64,000 nt of DNA, taken from the NCBI GenBank assembly GCA_036971615.1, contig JAYKKR010000001.1, forward strand, positions 3,348,001-3,412,000, given 5' to 3'. Positions 58,601 to 64,000 of the stretch are shown piece by piece. Within the stretch, counting starts at the first letter, position 1. Each line of letters starts with the position of its first letter. This stretch comes from Amyloporia xantha. Taxonomy: Eukaryota; Basidiomycota; Agaricomycetes; Polyporales; Adustoporiaceae. Both the position numbers and the translations under genes were made by a program. The notes beneath the pieces were generated by a model that searched no databases, had not been told where the DNA came from, and saw nothing but the letters and a program-made list of their open reading frames with translations.

Positions 58601-60808
58601 ATGTTAGACGATGACGAGATGTTGTAATGCACATGAAGTGAAGCAGTAGCAACGATCTGCCACGCCCATGTATCTCTTCTGTCCATCGTCTCTATCACCT
58701 TGAAGGCGCCCTTCAACCCGCGAGCAACCACAGACGAGTGAGCCTCAGTGACTGCAAGTCGGATCTCCTGCCGAGCGTCATGAAGTACGGAGTGAAGAGG
58801 CAGAGAGTTTAAAATTATCACAGTCGCTCGAGCGATAAGAGCGAATGTCACTGCCGCGCATTCCGGGTCAACATGCGTCTCGATCGGTGACATCGGCGCA
58901 ATGTCTTTCTTGCGCTTCTTCCGAGCGCCGGTGCCATTGTCCGCAGCGGCCTTCTTGTCACATTCCCGGAACTGCTTGAACGCATCGCGGAATCTCTGTA
59001 ATACCAGCTGGACCACTTCAGTAACCTGTCCAGGAGTGAGGAAGCCGCGAATTGACTTCGACAGTACGCCGACGAAAGAGAAGGATAGCAAAGGTCCGGA
59101 TAAGGCGGACTGATAGGTGCTGCGGAGATCATCGGGCCCGTCTTGAAGAGTTTGAATAGAGAGCGCATCCAGCCAATGAAAAATGAGTGCGTTGATGGTG
59201 CGAGTCTTCGAGTGGTAGTCTGTGAGCAGACTCAAATACGTGAAGACCGATGAAGAATGATCTGGGATCTGCGACTGTTACATGAGTACGCTGCATGCAA
59301 TGTGATTACAGGTCGAACGAACCAAAGTAAGCCTTGGCCAGACTGTCGGTAACGCAGGAGACATAAGGTCGTAATCGATCCGGGTCAACGATGAGAGTAC
59401 TTCTAAACCCCAATCGACTTGTTGTATGCGCTTCTCTAGTATCCGATATTGACGGGTTCATTTCTGGTCTGCGCTGAGAAATAGACTGATCGACATACCT
59501 TGCCAGGCATACTGAAGAGCTTCGATAGCCATTTCGCCGCTTCGTCTGAGTATGTACGTCGCATGATCGTCGCCGAGAAAATACATATTCTCATCTTGAA
59601 CGATCGCCAATAGGCTGACCCTCGTTTTCCATATCTGGACTTCTTCCCTATGATTGACAAGGCCCAGAAGTTCGTCGCAGAGGGTGAAGAACGCTGTGCC
59701 TGCCGCTTGTACCTGCCTGGCTACGATTCCCGCAGCCTGATTTGAGCCTTGGCTGAACAGTGCGCTCTTATGTCGCTTGATGGACAGTGTGAAAGATCGA
59801 AGAAGACGAGGAAGAACTTTCAATGCCTCCCTAGGCGATGCATCTAATGCTTTCAGGAGAGCGTCCTTCAGAGCAGGATCACATTTCGTGTCTTCCATAG
59901 CCCGTAAAATGTCGAGATTGAAGAGTGTCTCGACACCTGCGGAGTAGGACTCCGATACGAACACCGCGCGATGCTCATCCTGACCGACCTCGGTAACAAT
60001 ATACTGAAGCCAGTATGCGAGGTGATTCTGTAAGAAAGTAGCGTATACCTAAATAAAGACAAGATAAGGTGAGCGTCAAGGTGAGATATGTCTTGTACAT
60101 CAGCAGTCTTACCTTCCTCTTATTCGCCGAATTGCCGAAAGCGGATCTATAGGATGAGACAATTTGCAGCGTGAACTGCCAGAAACTTCTCGCAATGTCG
60201 TTCGTCCCATCAGAGCCAGCCTGTGCGAGATACGCGAATACGGAGCCAAGACACTCCAGAAGCGTCTCCAGGCTAAATTTCGGCACTGCTAATGGCCATA
60301 GCACAAGAAGACACCGAGAGACCAATGCACTCAAAATGGCCTTGTCTCGCTGAACATGTGTCAACAGTGAAAAGAAAGCTACCACAACCGGGGCAATGGG
60401 TATGCGATTGAGCAGGGGAAGAAGCCAGGATTTGATCGAACGGGCCGTCCCAATGAGTCTGGCGTTTTCTCCGTCAGAGGATGACAGCACATCTGATAGA
60501 AGTTGCCAGTATCGTGTGTCCAGTATCGGGCTCGTGTCTCTACACCGAAGCATGATTAGACGAGTAGCCTTCGGGAAGGCACCATGTGAAAACATCGGCA
60601 CTCACAATGCCTTAGCCTTTTCCTTTAGCAAACGCGTTAGAAGCCACTCAGCGATAACCTCGCCTTTGTTCGGGAGAAAGAACGCAGTTGCATCCCATGC
60701 CTCTCGTGCGAGCTCAATCTTGAGCGGCCCGCTCGGATGAGGAGGGTCAGACGGTGCCTTCAGTGCCCTAATGAAGTCCTGGGCCGATCCACAGCGAGTG
60801 CTACCCAT
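55660..60808 (-). CDS. Nucleolar pre-ribosomal factor Urb2/Npa2
   Basis: Coding blocks follow one another on the minus strand from ATG at 60808 to the stop at 55660, with at least ten short introns; I did not fix every junction, so the product is estimated at about 1,400-1,500 residues. The N-terminal blocks (DFIRALKAPSDPPHP, YWQLLSDVLSSSDG) and most of the middle are helical-repeat-like, rich in Leu and Ala. The C-terminal exon has the Urb2 domain: YVLTAYIEVVNDPLCHV, LQSGLFSLCDMLGEHNRDAM, then SALDAGGKVTMKALWKEYEK. Urb2 acts in the nucleolus with Npa1 and others in early 60S assembly. The next gene points away from it. Confidence 0.85.
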
Positions 60809-61533
60809 CCTGAGGGATTTTCACAGAAGGATCTGTCACTTTTACAAAGCACAGATGAAAAGTGCTCTCGAGGCCGGATATCGCGAGACTTGCAATGCAG
60901 CCTGTATGCTGCCGTTGACGTCCTTCACGTAGCTTCCTGCGACAGATCCTCGTGTAAGCCCTCGGCACCGTCAGTTAAAGTGTGAGACGCAGTCCTGCGA
61001 GAGCGGCCCTGGTAGAAGGGAATGGAGGGAAGCCGTATAAACGCGGACGGAAGTAGAGTGGACGTCCCGGATAGGAAAAGTAGACTGAAGAGATTCAGGG
61101 CAGCGGCACGTGCCGCCAGGGCGGCACTCATCTGAGGACCGAGATCGAGAAATGGCGCCGTATATGTATATCTGGCCCTGCGTCTGTCAGTCATCCTGCA
61201 GCTTGCCCTCGACCCTCCCTCTTCTCGAGCTTGCAGGAAGACACAGCACCCCTCTTCCAAAATCCCAGATAGATGGTGGCCTTCTGAGCGCCTCGCCTCG
61301 AATTTGTCTGGATCAGCCCAATCCAAGCCAGTCCGTCTCCCCCTCGTGCTACCTATGTATGACGATGCTTTATAGGAAGGACTAAGGGCTCCCACGACGC
61401 TAACTCCCGGGTCATCACACGTCCGTGTATAAGAGGTTATATAGACTGTACACTGTAGGCAGTGAGCAGCTTTCTTCCTCCCTCGGTCCACGCACACTGA
61501 GGAACTAATCGAATCAAAGTCACGACCTGGATA
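60809..61533. other. Divergent intergenic region with a small minus-strand frame
   Basis: A 68-codon frame with an ATG (61131 to 60925, minus) begins MSAALAARAAALNLFSLLFL, resembling a signal or mitochondrial leader, but has no homology that I recognise and lies in the presumed URB2 promoter. Confidence 0.3.
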
Positions 61534-62111
61534 ATGGTTGCATATCTCTGGCTCGTATGGTACGATGCCCCATCAAAAATGACACCCAGGCACTGGGCAT
61601 TGGCAGTGACCTACGAGGCCCACGATCAAGCGTACGCAACAGTCTACGAGGTGTGTTGTCGTTCTCGCGACTTGACGATATTCCGGTGCTGAATCTCGTG
61701 TAGGTGTTCTCCGAAGGCGGCGTGGGCAGCTATCAGCCGCGTGTTGTTCGTCGAGTGCACTTGACGAGCAAGCACGGTAGCTCATCGTATGCCGGAAAGC
61801 TGTTACTCGGAGAGATCAACGACCAGGTTCTTGGCGCGCTCGAAATGTACAGTGAGACTGCTGCAGAATTGGTCAACTCTCATAACAAGAAGCGCGGAGG
61901 CATCGAGTCTACCTGTCACGACTGGGCGATTATCATCGTACGAAGTTTAGAGGACGCGTTATTACTGCCACGGGTAAGTTTCATGATTTGTTTTCACTGC
62001 GTTATCACCGACTCATATTCGCTTCAAGGGTACCCTTGCTAGGGTGGAGAAGAGCCCTCGATTTGGATGATGGAACTTACCCCGCCGGATGCGGTGGATC
62101 TGATCCAGTAA
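61534..62111 (+). CDS. Small protein with His...Cys-x-Asp-Trp layout, unknown function
   Basis: Three exons (61534-61650, 61704-61973, 62043-62111) give 151 residues. PRHWALAVTYEAHDQAYATV followed by a beta-rich segment (GKLLLGEINDQVL) and a late CHDWAIIIV resemble small fungal proteins in which a His in HWxL and a Cys in NCQDW are conserved; that arrangement also recalls LRAT/NlpC-P60-type folds. The link is my inference from motif order. All junctions are phase 0. The start is the first ATG of the frame. Confidence 0.65.
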
Positions 62112-62555
62112 AATTGGGGATACCCCTCCTCACTGAGACAAGAAGAAGAATTCTGGGGCCATGCTCATTTTATTCGGATTTCTCATTCGGATTTCTCCTT
62201 GCTTTATTCGGGTTTTATGTCGTAATTCCTCTTGGGTTCTGAGTTTGTCTAATCTTGGGTCTCGCGTTGATTGGCTGTCGTGAGCATCATTTGTATTTCA
62301 TCAATCGGCATCTCTGCTTCGTTGAGTCATCGTTGTTGTGTTCGCATTTTTGACCCTTCCTGAAATCATCCCCGAATCAAGTTGTATTCACTTGTATACA
62401 TCGCTACTTCACCATCTGTACATGTCATATCCCTCATCTAAAGCACCATATATGCTGTTTAAAAAATAACCCTAACCCAAGTTTTGGGGTTTGTTCCCAA
62501 CTGTGCATGCAGCGCTAAGGTGTGTGCAGTAGTAACAGTACAGCAAATTATTTAC
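62112..62555. other. Spacer before foldback element
   Basis: T-rich, includes one CCCTAACCC stretch near 62470 that is too short to be called telomeric. No gene seen. Confidence 0.35.
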
Positions 62556-62926
62556 ATTGCCGTTTGCAGTAAAGATGGCGGTGGCGCGTTTCCCGCGCGT
62601 TTCGCGCATATTCCTACCTGAAACTTCCGACCCCATTATCTCGACAACCGTGGTGCGGATTCCTAGACATAGGGGGTGTTTCGGGATCTACTCTTTGAGG
62701 GCTTTACAGCCCCATAGTTTTTATGCTGAAATGTTCACTTGGTAGCGTGCACCTCTAGGGGCCCTTGTAGCTACTTGTTGCCCCTGTATCTCGACAACTA
62801 CAATGTATTTTAACATAATTCTTGAATCAATACATTCTGTGAGAGGCCCAAAAGTGAGCCCCAGCAAAAGAAACCACCGCTGTGTGTGTGTGCATGCATG
62901 CGAAAGATGATTGCTGTGCCGCCACC
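62556..62926 (+). repeat. Left arm of foldback element
   Basis: Begins ATTGCCGTTTGCAGTAAAG and includes a TGTGTGTGTGTG run near its inner end. Similarity continues with small gaps to about 62945. Confidence 0.9.
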
Positions 62927-63006
62927 TTCAGGCTTCTGCGTGCGACTTCTTCACTTATACCGCTATCATACATAATCTGCCCTACTATATCTCATAATTC
63001 CATGAC

Positions 63007-63192
63007 TCAGCGCTGTACTGGATGCACCAGAGTCTGAGTCACAGTACCAAAGTGCTTGTAATCTGCCAGCAGCCGTTCAATTGTCCGTCTCTTGCAGCCA
63101 GTGTAGCGAGAAATGGACAAGATATCGGTTGAGTGAGCCATGTTGATCAAGACCTCACAGAGGTCATCTGACAAAGGCTTGCCTCAGGCCAT
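63007..63192 (-). pseudogene. Transposase N-terminal helix-turn-helix remnant
   Basis: Read from an ATG at 63192 the frame hits TGA at the third codon, then continues open with GKPLSDDLCEVLINMAHSTD, DILSISRYTGCKRRTIERLL and ADYKHFGTVTQ to a stop at 63007. The pattern resembles the DNA-binding start of Tc1/mariner (IS630-type) transposases of fungi; the catalytic DDE part is missing. The class is inference. Confidence 0.55.
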
Positions 63193-63240
63193 CCATAGAA
63201 AGACGTTGTGAGTGTGTCGAGACAAGAGTTGCGCGCAGAA

Positions 63241-63611
63241 GGTGGCAGCACGGCAATCATCTTTCGCATGCATGCACACACACACAGCGGTGGTTTCTTT
63301 TGCTGGGGCTCACTTTTGGGCCTCTCACAGAATGTATTGATTCAAGAATTATGTTAAAATACATTGTAGTTGTCGAGATACAGGGGCAACAAGTAGCTAC
63401 AAGGGCCCCTAGAGGTGCACGCTACCAAGTGAACATTTCAGCATAAAAACTATGGGGCTGTAAAGCCCTCAAAGAGTAGATCCCGAAACACCCCCTATGT
63501 CTAGGAATCCGCACCACGGTTGTCGAGATAATGGGGTCGGAAGTTTCAGGTAGGAATATGCGCGAAACGCGCGGGAAACGCGCCACCGCCATCTTTACTG
63601 CGAACGGCAAT
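63241..63611 (-). repeat. Right arm of foldback element
   Basis: Reverse complement of 62556-62926 with very few mismatches (for example GTTTGC against GTTCGC near the end), indicating recent origin or gene conversion. Confidence 0.9.
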
Positions 63612-64000
63612 AACGAGTCGACACAGTCGATTGGTAAAATCTGAAGGAGACTGCAATGCATACAGGATGATTGACCCGTACGTGAAGAGCTCATACCAAG
63701 AAATGGTCATCAGATATCAAACGGCTCAGGTCGGCATTTCATATCGTACAGCACCCGGTCCATGACTTTGTCGCCCATACCTGCAGAAACGGCACATCCT
63801 CGCAGTCAGATTACAGAACATTGCCGAAATTTTTGCTCAAGTTCTACCTCTGAATGAGGCTGGAAGCGGAAGAGCCGGACAACACATCTCCCGTGCAATC
63901 ACAAGCGACTGAAGTTACAAATTCAGACGTCCTGACTCCTTGGAGGCTTGGACATCACCGCTTCAAAATGAATCCGTTTCCGATGGGCTGAGTGCCTGTG
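63612..64000. other. Right-edge sequence, no gene seen
   Basis: Only short frames. A gene fragment continuing past the window cannot be excluded. Confidence 0.35.

Larger units (their letters stand above)
62556..63611. mobile_element. Foldback DNA transposon with 371-bp inverted arms
   Basis: The arms at 62556-62926 and 63241-63611 are nearly identical in reverse complement, separated by about 314 bp. Each includes the same open frame of about 60 codons, one on each strand, so those frames are only mirror copies. The spacer encodes a damaged helix-turn-helix fragment (63007-63192). The 1,056-bp element cannot encode a full transposase and is non-autonomous. Target-site duplication is not clear: bases outside the arms do not match by more than a few. 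Confidence 0.85.

Noticed and set aside
62465..62490. Telomere-like CCCTAACCC
   Set aside because: Only one and a half repeat units; no array.
62557..62745. 62-codon frame in the foldback element
   Set aside because: The same peptide is encoded by the other arm on the opposite strand; it is a consequence of the inverted repeat and has no known motif.

Overview
The window looks like nuclear DNA from a basidiomycete fungus, probably an Agaricomycete. The evidence is dense genes on both strands, many GT-AG introns of about 46-75 nt, very small exons, and a full set of conserved fungal housekeeping genes. Exon structures below were built by hand from splice signals, reading phase and remembered family motifs; none is confirmed by transcripts or searches.

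Left part (1-15.9 kb): a REX4-like exonuclease-fold protein without its catalytic residues; splicing factor SPF27 head-to-head with the complex I 30-kDa subunit; a large Ser/Pro-rich membrane-anchored protein; an Mtc1-like protein head-to-head with a chromodomain protein that resembles Chp1 of the RITS silencing complex; a PXMP4-type peroxisomal membrane protein; and a Ras-type GTPase whose reading frame seems to need a 2-nt exon.

Middle (15.9-28 kb): gene-poor. It holds one clear gene (Yippee), one possible gene start, an orphan 147-codon open block, and a composite inverted-repeat element (26.2-27.8 kb).

Central and right part (28-62 kb): an intron-containing tRNA-Met, the SUMO protease Ulp1, the SNARE Bet1, a decayed partial copy of ULP1, a UPF0658 Golgi membrane protein, a small element with 30-bp perfect inverted termini, SAGA subunit Sgf11, a CBS/PB1 membrane protein, a small membrane protein, a Pom33/Tts1 (TMEM33) protein with two frame breaks, HAS1 helicase, peptidyl-tRNA hydrolase 2, an Mpv17/PMP22 protein, UTP4, TIM10, a small zinc-finger protein, L-threonine aldolase, URB2 and a small protein of unknown function. 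HAS1, UTP4 and URB2 are all nucleolar ribosome-assembly factors. Several pairs are divergent with only about 130-300 bp between start codons, so they probably share promoters.

Right end: a 1.06-kb foldback transposon with 371-bp inverted arms and a decayed helix-turn-helix transposase fragment between them.

No CRISPR, prophage, plasmid or biosynthetic cluster is visible. The most interesting items are the catalytically empty REX4 paralogue, the Chp1/TASOR-like gene, the 2-nt microexon, the ULP1 relic and the inverted-repeat elements.
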